From NCBI RefSeq assembly GCF_946477055.1, contig NZ_CAMKXG010000226.1, positions 1 through 5,779 on the forward strand: 5,779 nucleotides of DNA. Direction: 5' to 3'. The notes below the pieces were generated by a model that worked only from the letters and a program-made list of their open reading frames with translations, searched no databases and had not been told where the DNA came from. The translations under genes and the position numbers were made by a program. Shown in pieces: positions 1 through 5,779 of this stretch. Within the stretch, counting starts at the first letter, position 1. Each line of letters opens with the position of its first letter. This DNA comes from Lonsdalea britannica. Lineage in GTDB: Bacteria > Pseudomonadota > Gammaproteobacteria > Enterobacterales > Enterobacteriaceae.

Positions 1-31
1 CCCCATGTGAGAGTAGGGAACTGCCAGGCAT
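1..31 (+). rRNA. rrf: 5S ribosomal RNA, 3' end only
   Basis: The first 31 bases match the 3' end of enterobacterial 5S rRNA: the helix strand with GAGAGTAGGGAACTGCC followed by AGGCAT at the very end. The 5' part, and the 16S and 23S genes expected before it, lie outside the window to the left. An intrinsic terminator follows 12 bases later, so this is the end of the rrn operon. By synteny with murB-birA-coaA-tufB it corresponds to E. coli rrnB. The end point is set by comparison with the E. coli mature 5S end. Confidence 0.93.
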
Positions 32-43
32 CAATTTAAGTAG

Positions 44-72
44 AAACCCTCAGCGTAAGCTGGGGGTTTTTG
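44..72 (+). terminator. Rho-independent terminator of the rrn operon
   Basis: An 11-base-pair stem (44-54 with 59-69, one T-G pair) closes a GTAA loop. Its 3' arm ends in GGGGGTTTTT, which gives the uridine-rich tail. It lies directly after the 5S gene and matches the position of the first terminator of E. coli rrnB. No clear second terminator was found after it. Confidence 0.9.
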
Positions 73-866
73 CGTTGGGCGGAAAAAAGCCGACAGACCG
101 GTTCTGTACCTCCCCCCGTCTCACCGCCATGCGCCAGACCATGAGTTCACCTTCCACTCCACCCTCTGTGTGTTGAGGTAACCGGAGCGCGGGAACTACC
201 ACAGGACACTAACCACGCGATATCTCCATACGGGAATATGGTATTTCTGAATCCTGCCGCCGCTGCGACGTGCCCGGTCCGACCTAGCCTGGTCTGTCTA
301 ATCCATTCTGATCCCTGATAACAACTTATGGCGTTTATTGCGTGTACTGACCAACATGGTCGGATAACCACGGGAACAACCTAACTGCGTTATCTCCCCA
401 CACCGGAATGCTATGTCTCTCGTTGCCCTCTGTGAGCCCTGGATTACGCGTTCCCACAAGACGAGCTAATCAAGCTAAAGTCCTGCCATCCGATTTCTGT
501 GCCAGTACAGATCGGCCGTGGCTAGTCACTTCACGAAAACCGCGCCTGCGTTACGCGGAGGCGTGAAGGGTGTGTTGGTCTCTACAATATTTCATCTTTA
601 GTTCTGCTCGGCAGTGCCGAAAGCGTTCGTTCCGTTAGAAATCCATGAGAAGGTTTCAGTGGCTTTCTTGCTAATGAATCGGAGGTGGGTACGCGTTCGA
701 TGAACGATGTCAGGTATTAACGTCAGTGGTCGATAAATTGGCGTTCGGTTTTTGTTCAACAAGCCATGCAGCTATACGACTTGAGCGCCCTCTGAAAACA
801 CTGCTCAATAATGTTTCTGGATCGAGTAAACTAGAGCGATTAAACATATCAAGCTTGAAGACGACT
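73..866. other. Long intergenic region between the rrn terminator and murB, no supported gene
   Basis: About 790 bases hold no open frame with recognisable protein content and no tRNA-like T-arm. Several small inverted repeats are visible: 93-107 (5-bp stem), 347-363 (GACCA-ACA-TGGTC, extended by two pairs), 490-515 (CCGAT/CTGT arms with a two-base bulge), 543-565 and 608-620 (TCGGC-AGT-GCCGA). Segments 177-247 and 359-418 look like a diverged direct repeat. I see no convincing sigma-70 promoter for murB; the best partial match is TTGTTC at 752 with TATACG at 773, but the spacer is only 15 bases. Confidence 0.7.
177..418. repeat. Weak imperfect direct repeat (two units, about 177-247 and 359-418)
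   Basis: Both units contain, in the same order, GGTAACC or GGATAACC, then GGGAAC (191 and 372), then GCG(A/T)TATCTCC (217 and 387), then GGAAT and a TAT-T-TCT segment. The first unit carries about 11 more bases between the GGGAAC and GCG blocks. The similarity was found by eye and is low enough that chance or ancient duplication are both possible. No open frame or mobile-element hallmark goes with it. Confidence 0.3.
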
Positions 867-1904
867 ATGACGAGTGCCGCCGCATCATTACAGCCCTATA
901 ACTCATTTTCCCTGCCTGTTTCAGCGAAAGAGGTGATTACAGCGAGTTCAGCCGATGAGCTTCTTAATGCCTGGAAAAATGCGACTATTTCAGACCAGTC
1001 AGTCCTCATTCTAGGCGGTGGAAGTAATGTTCTTTTCCTCGAAGATTTCGAAGGTTGTGTCGTACTGAATCGTCTGAAAGGGATTGCGATTGAAGAGGCT
1101 GATGCGTGTTGGCATCTTCACGTGGGCGCAGGCGAAGTCTGGCATGACCTGGTCGAATTCACCCTGAATCAGGGTATTCCCGGATTAGAGAACCTGGCGC
1201 TGATCCCAGGTTGTGTGGGTTCGTCTCCGATTCAAAATATAGGGGCATATGGCGTTGAGCTGAAAGACGTGTGTGCCTATGTTGATGTCCTGAACCTCAA
1301 TACCGGTGAACAACTGCGGTTGGCGCACGAGAGTTGCCAGTTTGGCTACCGTGAAAGCATTTTTAAGCATCAATATCGTGATGGTTATGCGATTACAGCA
1401 GTCGGACTCACGTTGCCCAAACTCTGGCAGCCTGTTCTTAACTATGGCGATCTGACACGATTCGACCCTCAAACTGTGACCCCACAGAACGTTTTCGATT
1501 CGGTGTGCGCTATGCGCAAGAGCAAACTGCCCGATCCTGCCGTGAATGGAAACGCAGGCAGCTTTTTCAAGAATCCGGTGCTTCCTGCCGCCCATGCGAA
1601 CGAGCTATTACGGCAGTTTCCTCAGGCGCCGCATTATCCTCAGGCTAACGGTGACGTTAAATTTGCTGCCGGATGGCTTATCGACCAGTGTGAGCTTAAA
1701 GGCTATCGCATTGGTGGTGCTGCGGTACACGCCAATCAGGCTTTGGTTCTTATCAATGCAGGGAATGCGACCAGCCGAGATGTTGTAAGCTTGGCACGCT
1801 ACGTACGTCATCAAGTAGCTGAAAAATTTGGCATTGGGCTGGAACCTGAAGTGCGATTTATCGCTGGTCAGGGCGAAGTTAACGCGGTCGAGGTGCTGGC
1901 ATGA
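867..1904 (+). CDS. murB: UDP-N-acetylenolpyruvoylglucosamine reductase (MurB), 345 aa
   Basis: MurB is the cytoplasmic FAD enzyme that uses NADPH to reduce UDP-GlcNAc-enolpyruvate to UDP-MurNAc, the second committed step of peptidoglycan precursor synthesis. The FAD-binding part shows [12 protein letters not shown] at residues 49-60 and [26 protein letters not shown] at about 106-131. Expected active-site residues are present: Arg162 in FGYRESIFK, Ser232 (the proton donor) in NAGSFFKNP and Glu328 in EPEVRF, matching E. coli Arg159, Ser229 and Glu325. Length is close to E. coli (342 aa). The ATG at 867 is chosen because its N-terminus, [14 protein letters not shown], lines up with E. coli MNHSLKPWNTF. 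The upstream GTG at 726 would add 47 residues with no family resemblance and has no ribosome site. The ribosome site here is weak (GAAG at 857-860). The stop overlaps the birA start (ATGA), suggesting translational coupling. Confidence 0.96.
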   Translation: MTSAAASLQPYNSFSLPVSAKEVITASSADELLNAWKNATISDQSVLILGGGSNVLFLEDFEGCVVLNRLKGIAIEEADACWHLHVGAGEVWHDLVEFTLNQGIPGLENLALIPGCVGSSPIQNIGAYGVELKDVCAYVDVLNLNTGEQLRLAHESCQFGYRESIFKHQYRDGYAITAVGLTLPKLWQPVLNYGDLTRFDPQTVTPQNVFDSVCAMRKSKLPDPAVNGNAGSFFKNPVLPAAHANELLRQFPQAPHYPQANGDVKFAAGWLIDQCELKGYRIGGAAVHANQALVLINAGNATSRDVVSLARYVRHQVAEKFGIGLEPEVRFIAGQGEVNAVEVLA

Positions 1905-2869
1905 GAGACAATACCGTCCCACTTAAGTTGATCTCCATTTTAGCCGATGGCGAATTTTATTCGGGTGAAGTTCTTGGTGAACGCTTGGGCATGAGTCGTT
2001 CAGCAATCAACAAACACATTCACACCATCCGTGAATGGGGCCTCGATGTTTATACCGTAACAGGTAAAGGCTATGCGTTACCTGCACCAATAGAGCTGCT
2101 GGATGCCAAAAAAATCCGGGCGTTAACCAACGGTGGAAATATCGATGTGCTGCCCGTCATTGACTCTACCAATCAATATTTGCTGGACCGCCTCGATACG
2201 GTTTCATCGGGGGACGTTTGCATTTCCGAATATCAGCAGGCAGGACGTGGCCGGAGAGGGCGGCGATGGTTCTCTCCCTTTGGTGCGAACCTCTACTTAT
2301 CGCTCTACTGGCGTTTAGAGCAAGGACCAGCGGCCGCGATTGGCGTTAGCCTGGTCATTGGCATCATCATGGCGGAAGTGCTGCACAGTCTGGGAGCGGA
2401 TGGTATTCGGGTTAAGTGGCCCAACGATCTTTACTTGAATGACCGCAAGCTGGCTGGAATTCTGGTTGAGCTAAACGGCAGAACTGGCGATGCGGCTCAC
2501 CTCGTCATTGGCGCCGGTATCAATCTGAGCATGCGCGAGCCGGGAGCGGAGATGATCAATCAAGGCTGGATCAATCTTCAGGAAGCCGGGATAGCGATCG
2601 GTCGCAACACTCTGGCGGCACGCTTGATTACTGAATTACGCGCAGCGCTGGTTTCTTTCGAACAGCATGGCTTGGCGCCTTTCATTCCCCGATGGAAGTC
2701 CCTGGATAATTTTTATAATCGACCGGTAAAGCTCCTGATGGGGGATAGAGAGATCGTCGGAGTTGATAAAGGCATCGATAACCAAGGAGCATTGCTGCTG
2801 GAGCAAAACGGCGTATTGATACCCTATATCGGGGGGGAAATTTCGTTGCGAGGCGTATCAAAAGGATAA
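1901..2869 (+). CDS. birA: Bifunctional biotin--[acetyl-CoA-carboxylase] ligase and biotin operon repressor (BirA), 322 aa
   Basis: BirA makes biotinyl-5'-AMP and transfers biotin to a lysine of the AccB carrier protein. When unmodified carrier is scarce, the BirA-bio-AMP dimer represses the bio operon. The N-terminal winged helix is intact (residues 1-60, recognition region [19 protein letters not shown] at 29-47), so this is the regulatory form rather than a ligase-only one. The catalytic domain has the adenylate-binding loop GRGRRG at 115-120 including Arg118, the KWPNDLY segment at 172-178 and Lys183 in [10 protein letters not shown]. The C-terminal SH3-like domain ends the protein. Numbering and length match E. 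coli BirA (321 aa) almost exactly. The start overlaps the murB stop, and AGGTG at 1891-1895 is a suitable ribosome site inside murB. A bio operon is not in this window. Confidence 0.97.
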   Translation: MRDNTVPLKLISILADGEFYSGEVLGERLGMSRSAINKHIHTIREWGLDVYTVTGKGYALPAPIELLDAKKIRALTNGGNIDVLPVIDSTNQYLLDRLDTVSSGDVCISEYQQAGRGRRGRRWFSPFGANLYLSLYWRLEQGPAAAIGVSLVIGIIMAEVLHSLGADGIRVKWPNDLYLNDRKLAGILVELNGRTGDAAHLVIGAGINLSMREPGAEMINQGWINLQEAGIAIGRNTLAARLITELRAALVSFEQHGLAPFIPRWKSLDNFYNRPVKLLMGDREIVGVDKGIDNQGALLLEQNGVLIPYIGGEISLRGVSKG

Positions 2870-2886
2870 GGGGATGGGTATCCCCT
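2869..2886. terminator. Short hairpin between convergent birA and coaA, possible bidirectional terminator
   Basis: A 7-base-pair perfect stem, AGGGGAT-GGGT-ATCCCCT, starts on the last base of the birA stop codon and ends 7 bases from the coaA stop. In the + direction it is followed only by GAGCATATTATTT. In the - direction it is followed by TATCCTTTTG, a slightly better uridine tail. The position between two converging genes supports a terminator role, but the tails are weak. Confidence 0.55.
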
Positions 2887-2893
2887 GAGCATA

Positions 2894-3844
2894 TTATTTA
2901 CGTAGTGTTACGCGTTCGACAGCATGATCGGCGCTTTTCGTCATTATCAAACTGGCTCTTTCACGGGTAGGAAGAATATTTTTCTTCAGGTTTAACCCGT
3001 TGATTTCACTCCATACCTGAGATGCAAACTCCACGGCTTCTTCTTCTGTAATTTTCGCATAATTGTGGAAGTAGGAGTCAGGATTGGCAAACGCACCCTG
3101 TCTGAACTTCAGGAATCGATTGATGTACCAGCTTTTCAGCAACTCTTCCGGCGCATCTACATAGATTGAGAAGTCCACGAAGTCGGATACGAAGACCCGA
3201 TGTGGATCGTGAGGATAGTCCATACCACTTTGCAAAACGTTCAAGCCTTCCAATATCAGAATGTCGGGCTGCTCGATGACCTGGTGACGGTCGGGGACGA
3301 TGTCGTAGGTCAAATGGGAGTAGGTTGGCGCAACGACTCTGGCTGCCCCTGACTTCACCTCAGAAACGAATTTCACCAGACTGTGCATATCATACGACTG
3401 GGGAAATCCTTTCTTCTTCATCAGGTTTCTTTCTTTCAACACTTTGTTGGGATGCAAGAAACCGTCAGTGGTAATCAGTTCAACTGTACGGTGTTCCGGC
3501 CAACGGCTGAGCAAAGCCTGCAAGACGCGCGCGGTCGTGCTTTTACCCACAGCCACGCTGCCGGCGACCCCAATAATGTAGGGGATCTTTTGTCCGTCAG
3601 TGCCTAAAAACTGTTCCAGTACTGCCTGGCGACGTAAATTAGAGCTGATGTAAAAGTTCAATAAACGCGAAAGTGGCAGATAAATTTCTGCAACTTCGTC
3701 CAGAGATAGATCCTCATTGATACCTTTGAGTTTTAATATTTCATTCTCTGTCAGCGTTAACGGGACCGAATCCCGCAACGTCGCCCACTGCTGACGATCA
3801 AATTGCAGATATGGTGTGGCCAAGGATTGCTCTCTATCTCTCAT
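2894..3844 (-). CDS. coaA: Type I pantothenate kinase (CoaA), 316 aa
   Basis: CoaA phosphorylates pantothenate with ATP, the first and rate-controlling step of coenzyme A synthesis, and is inhibited by CoA. The P-loop GSVAVGKS is at 95-102, with Lys101 and Arg106, the residues linked to ATP and CoA binding in E. coli. Catalytic Asp127 lies in ITTDGFLHP. His177, Tyr240, Arg243 and Asn282, which form the pantothenate and phosphate site, are all present. Starting at the ATG whose complement is 3842-3844 gives 316 residues, the E. coli length, with [16 protein letters not shown] aligning to E. coli MSIKEQTLMTPYLQFD. An in-frame ATG 14 codons upstream (3884-3886) would give 330 aa; neither start has a strong ribosome site. 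The gene converges on birA, as in E. coli, and is separated from the upstream acetyltransferase gene by a terminator, so it should have its own promoter, which I could not identify. Confidence 0.96.
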   Translation of the reverse strand: MRDREQSLATPYLQFDRQQWATLRDSVPLTLTENEILKLKGINEDLSLDEVAEIYLPLSRLLNFYISSNLRRQAVLEQFLGTDGQKIPYIIGVAGSVAVGKSTTARVLQALLSRWPEHRTVELITTDGFLHPNKVLKERNLMKKKGFPQSYDMHSLVKFVSEVKSGAARVVAPTYSHLTYDIVPDRHQVIEQPDILILEGLNVLQSGMDYPHDPHRVFVSDFVDFSIYVDAPEELLKSWYINRFLKFRQGAFANPDSYFHNYAKITEEEAVEFASQVWSEINGLNLKKNILPTRERASLIMTKSADHAVERVTLRK

Positions 3845-4000
3845 AAATACGTTTCTACATGCCAGTACAGCGTTAAAAGGTGTCATACAGGTCTTAAAAT
3901 CGTCGGATAAAAAGACAATCCACCTTTTACTGGGGGGAACTAAATGATGACGGGAAGATTACCACCATGCGGGTAAAGAAAAGAAGAAGAAATCCAACGG

Positions 4001-4032
4001 AACGCTGATGCCTTAATAAAGGCCTCAGCGTT
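4001..4032 (-). terminator. Strong hairpin terminator after the GNAT gene
   Basis: Arms AACGCTGA (4001-4008) and TCAGCGTT (4025-4032) pair over 8 bases. After one mismatch, GCCTT (4010-4014) pairs with AAGGC (4019-4023) around an AATA loop. It lies 27 bases after the stop of the - strand GNAT gene. Reading on that strand the tail is pyrimidine-rich but not a perfect T run; in the + direction the tail is ATTTTAG. It probably stops GNAT transcripts before coaA. Confidence 0.75.
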
Positions 4033-4059
4033 ATTTTAGTCAGCGATTAACGACTCGCT

Positions 4060-4584
4060 TCAATTCATTATAAAAAGGCGTTTGTAATAAATTGCCGTAG
4101 GATGATAGGTCCCTTCAGGTGTGCAGGCGTAATCGGGAATTTCGCCCAAACAAGTGTAGCCTTGCGACTGGTAAAATAACTCCGCCGCGGAACCGGCTTC
4201 CGTATCCAGGTAAAGCAGGCCACGTTGCAGGCTCAATGCCGACTTTTCGAGTGTTTGCAGAAGATGATGTCCTATCCTCTTACGTTGATATCGGTGGTGA
4301 ACGAGCATTTTCTGGATTTCAGCTCGATTTTGCCCATTCGATTTTTGGCAAAGCTCCAACTGCACGGTTCCTACAACCTCACTTTCATAGAGCGTGATCC
4401 AAAGCAGACGTTCTCCTTTTGCAATGGCATACCTCAGTCCGTGGAAGTAACCTTCGGCGTCTTCATAGGACAAAGGGGTTCGATATCCGACGGAGCTGCC
4501 ATGCTCAACGGCATTAATGAGTAATCCCGCCAATGCATGTCGATACAAAGGAAGGGTATCAGTAGAAAGTAAAACAGTTTTCAT
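4060..4584 (-). CDS. GNAT family N-acetyltransferase, resembling tabtoxin-resistance (TTR) type
   Basis: A 174-residue protein with a GNAT fold: the motif A region AEIQKMLVHHRYQRKRIGHHLL at 88-109 should bind acetyl-CoA, and YLDTEAGSAAELFYQSQGY at 125-143 corresponds to motif B. From memory, the segments LCQKSNGQNRAE-QK (79-92), LLYLDTEAGS (123-132) and CTPEG-YHPTAIYYK (154-168) closely resemble the Pseudomonas syringae TTR acetyltransferase, which inactivates the plant-pathogen toxin tabtoxin; the true substrate here is unknown. The acetyl-CoA loop reads Q-R-K-R-I-G (100-105), with Arg103 where the consensus R/Q-x-x-G-x-G/A has glycine. The start is supported by AGGAG (complement of 4592-4596) seven bases before it; an adjacent ATG three bases upstream is equally possible. 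The longer TTG start at 4641 would lie at the likely transcription start and is disfavoured. No membrane or signal segment is seen, so the protein should be cytoplasmic. It is an addition relative to E. coli, where coaA is next to thrU. Confidence 0.88.
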   Translation of the reverse strand: MKTVLLSTDTLPLYRHALAGLLINAVEHGSSVGYRTPLSYEDAEGYFHGLRYAIAKGERLLWITLYESEVVGTVQLELCQKSNGQNRAEIQKMLVHHRYQRKRIGHHLLQTLEKSALSLQRGLLYLDTEAGSAAELFYQSQGYTCLGEIPDYACTPEGTYHPTAIYYKRLFIMN

Positions 4585-4643
4585 CATGTATCTCCTGCGA
4601 AAGCCAGCAGAGAGGAATGGTTGATGATTTGTGATGAGCAAAA

Positions 4644-4652
4644 ATCATACCA
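4644..4652 (-). promoter_or_regulatory. Extended -10 promoter element for the GNAT gene
   Basis: Read on the - strand this is TGGTATGAT: a TATGAT hexamer (5 of 6 to consensus) preceded by the TGn extended -10 motif. It lies about 60 bases upstream of the proposed start codon. The -35 region 17 bases further upstream is poor, which is usual for extended -10 promoters. Confidence 0.45.
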
Positions 4653-4747
4653 CTGCCGTCATCATTCTTTGGGTTTTACGTCCGTGATATACGAAACCGC
4701 CTTGATGGGCTGTGGGTTGCAGGTCTACATAAAGAAGAAATGATGAG

Positions 4748-4762
4748 GTGTAATTTTTGATT
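4748..4762 (+). promoter_or_regulatory. Candidate Fis binding site, distal
   Basis: GTGTAATTTTTGATT fits the degenerate Fis consensus GNtYAaWWWtTRaNC except at the last base and one weak position. Its centre is about 173 bases upstream of the predicted tRNA operon start, further than the usual stable-RNA Fis sites. Treat as tentative. Confidence 0.35.
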
Positions 4763-4850
4763 TAGCCTTGAGGAAAGCGCTGCTGAGGTCGATGATGTGA
4801 TGGATATTTGCACGAATTGCTAACGCTTATGCAATAGAATGTCCAAAAAT

Positions 4851-4865
4851 GTGCAAAATCTAAGC
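4851..4865 (+). promoter_or_regulatory. Candidate Fis binding site at about -70
   Basis: GTGCAAAATCTAAGC matches all strongly conserved positions of the Fis consensus (first G, last C, YA and TR at the core edges, and the AT-rich centre). It is centred at 4858, about 70 bases upstream of the predicted start point. This is the position of the proximal Fis site at E. coli rrnB, and Fis is known to activate the E. coli thrU(tufB) operon. Confidence 0.6.
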
Positions 4866-4867
4866 GG

Positions 4868-4935
4868 TAGTGCATTTTAAGCAATTTTTTTGTTGCATAG
4901 ACCGGCCAGTCTACCTAGAATGCGCAGCACTTGAT
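4868..4935 (+). promoter_or_regulatory. Sigma-70 promoter with UP-like tract for the tRNA-tufB operon
   Basis: TTGCAT (4893-4898) and TAGAAT (4916-4921) are separated by exactly 17 bases. The region just upstream, 4871-4892, is AT-rich with GCATTTTAAGC and a run of seven T, fitting an UP element for the RNA polymerase alpha subunit. The -10 box is followed by GCGC, a GC-rich discriminator of the kind that makes stable-RNA promoters sensitive to ppGpp. The predicted start is near 4928, about 8 bases before the first tRNA. Confidence 0.85.
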
Positions 4936-5011
<76 letters not shown>

Positions 5012-5026
5012 TCAAGTACACAACCA

Positions 5027-5111
<85 letters not shown>

Positions 5112-5137
5112 ATTCAAGCCATGAACAATGGCTGAAT
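5112..5137 (+). other. Stem-loop immediately after tRNA-Tyr
   Basis: ATTCA-A-GCCAT and ATGGC-TGAAT form a 10-base-pair stem with one bulged A and a GAACA loop. It begins on the base after the tRNA-Tyr CCA, with no T run, so it is more likely an RNA processing signal than a terminator. A counterpart lies at 5218-5235 after the decayed tRNA-Tyr copy. Confidence 0.6.
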
Positions 5138-5168
5138 CAACGTGATAAAGCTTAATATGTCATGTTGA
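5137..5168 (+). other. Second stem-loop in the tyrU-glyT spacer
   Basis: TCAACGTGA (5137-5145) pairs with TCATGTTGA (5160-5168) over 9 bases with one G-T pair, around a 14-base loop. It shares its first base with the end of the preceding hairpin, so the two could stack or compete. Confidence 0.4.
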
Positions 5169-5172
5169 TGAA

Positions 5173-5213
5173 GGTGAGGAGTTGCGTGGCAAATCTTCCT
5201 TCTTCCACCATCA
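5173..5213 (+). pseudogene. Decayed, internally deleted tRNA-Tyr copy
   Basis: This 41-base stretch keeps tRNA-Tyr-like ends. It starts GGTGAGG, like the acceptor strand GGTGGGG, and ends TTCCACC-A-TCA, like CCCCACC-A-CCA. The two ends still pair in six of seven positions if G-T pairs count. Bases 5205-5222 match the tRNA-Tyr 3' end and its flank (5103-5120) at 16 of 18 positions. The anticodon and variable arms are gone and the terminal CCA is TCA, so it cannot act as a tRNA. It may be the remnant of a tandem tyr duplication, comparable to the tRNA-Tyr-derived rtT repeats of E. coli tyrT. The 3' homology is solid; assigning the 5' end is less certain. Confidence 0.6.
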
Positions 5214-5217
5214 ATTC

Positions 5218-5235
5218 AATCCTGGAGACAGGATT
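5218..5235 (+). other. Stem-loop with GAGA tetraloop after the decayed tRNA-Tyr
   Basis: AATCCTG and CAGGATT pair perfectly over 7 bases around GAGA, a GNRA tetraloop. It sits at the same place relative to the decayed copy as the 5112-5137 hairpin does to tRNA-Tyr, with a different stem sequence. Both are followed by ACG. Confidence 0.55.
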
Positions 5236-5239
5236 AAGA

Positions 5240-5266
5240 CGATCTGATGTATCTAAAATCGGATCG
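5240..5266 (+). other. Fourth stem-loop in the tyrU-glyT spacer
   Basis: CGATCTGAT (5240-5248) pairs with ATCGGATCG (5258-5266) over 9 bases with one T-G pair, around a 9-base loop. It is followed by six A, so it is not a terminator for the operon. The remaining spacer to 5343 shows nothing I can name. Confidence 0.5.
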
Positions 5267-5343
5267 AAAAAATCTTGGCGCGGATGTAATATGTGCCGGG
5301 GTTTTTAACTCTACAAAGAAATCAGGTAGCCGAGTTCCAGGAT

Positions 5344-5418
<75 letters not shown>

Positions 5419-5428
5419 TATTAGATGT

Positions 5429-5504
5429 GCTGATATAGCTCAGTTGGTAGAGCGCACCCTTGGTAAGGGTGAGGTCGGCAGTTCGAATCTGCCTATCAGC
5501 ACCA
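5429..5504 (+). tRNA. thrT: tRNA-Thr, anticodon GGT
   Basis: A 76-base gene with encoded CCA, beginning 10 bases after tRNA-Gly. Acceptor arms GCTGATA and TATCAGC pair. Anticodon arm CACCC-TTGGTAA-GGGTG places GGT at 5462-5464, and the T-arm is GGCAG-TTCGAAT-CTGCC. It reads threonine ACC and ACU codons and appears identical to E. coli thrT as I recall it. It is the last tRNA before tufB. Confidence 0.98.
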
Positions 5505-5543
5505 CTCCTTTTATATTCCTCCTGATTTCCTTTTGTTAAGCTC

Positions 5544-5779
<236 letters not shown>

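Noticed and set aside
147..371. 74-codon open frame on the - strand in the rrn-murB gap
   Set aside because: Composition is not protein-like (many Ser, Trp, Arg, Cys), no domain is recognised, and it spans part of the weak repeat. A chance frame is more likely.
499..509. Eleven-base word TGCCAGTACAG shared with 3858-3868
   Set aside because: A single exact 11-base match with no flanking similarity is weak evidence in a window of this size and is treated as coincidence.
1185..1595. 136-codon open frame antisense to murB
   Set aside because: It is fully inside murB on the opposite strand and the murB frame is clearly the coding one.
3944..3976. 10-codon open frame after a GGGGGGA stretch, between coaA and the GNAT gene on the + strand
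   Set aside because: Although the purine stretch resembles a ribosome site, the frame is very short, has no promoter and runs against both neighbouring genes.

Overview
The window comes from a member of the Enterobacterales. From left to right it holds the 3' end of a 5S rRNA with its rrn terminator, murB, birA, convergent coaA, a GNAT acetyltransferase gene, four tRNA genes (Thr-UGU, Tyr-GUA, Gly-UCC, Thr-GGU) and the start of tufB. This is the conserved order downstream of the Escherichia coli rrnB operon. The proteins are clearly diverged from E. coli, and there is an extra gene between coaA and the tRNAs, so a plant-associated relative (for example in Pectobacteriaceae) is plausible. The exact genus is inference only.

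Layout. Bases 1-72 are the 5S rRNA end and a strong intrinsic terminator. Bases 73-866 hold no gene I can support, only small hairpins and a weak imperfect direct repeat. murB (cell-wall precursor synthesis) and birA (biotin protein ligase and biotin-operon repressor) overlap by ATGA at 1901-1904 and form one unit on the + strand. coaA (pantothenate kinase) runs back towards birA, with a short hairpin between their 3' ends. Upstream of coaA, also on the - strand, is a GNAT acetyltransferase resembling the tabtoxin-resistance (TTR) type. Its own terminator separates it from coaA.

Bases 4642-4935 are the control region of the tRNA-tufB operon. It has a good sigma-70 promoter with a 17-base spacer, a GC-rich discriminator, an AT-rich UP-like tract and two Fis-like sites, the nearer centred at about -70, as in E. 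coli stable-RNA promoters. The operon makes four tRNAs and EF-Tu from one transcript, tying tRNA supply to the factor that delivers charged tRNAs to the ribosome.

The most notable structure is the 232-base spacer between tRNA-Tyr and tRNA-Gly. It carries what looks like a decayed, internally deleted second copy of the tRNA-Tyr 3' end plus its flanking hairpin, within a run of consecutive stem-loops. This recalls the tRNA-Tyr-derived rtT repeats of the E. coli tyrT operon. I see no CRISPR array, insertion sequence, phage gene or new multi-gene system here. Apart from the GNAT gene and the two enlarged spacers, this is ordinary core chromosome.
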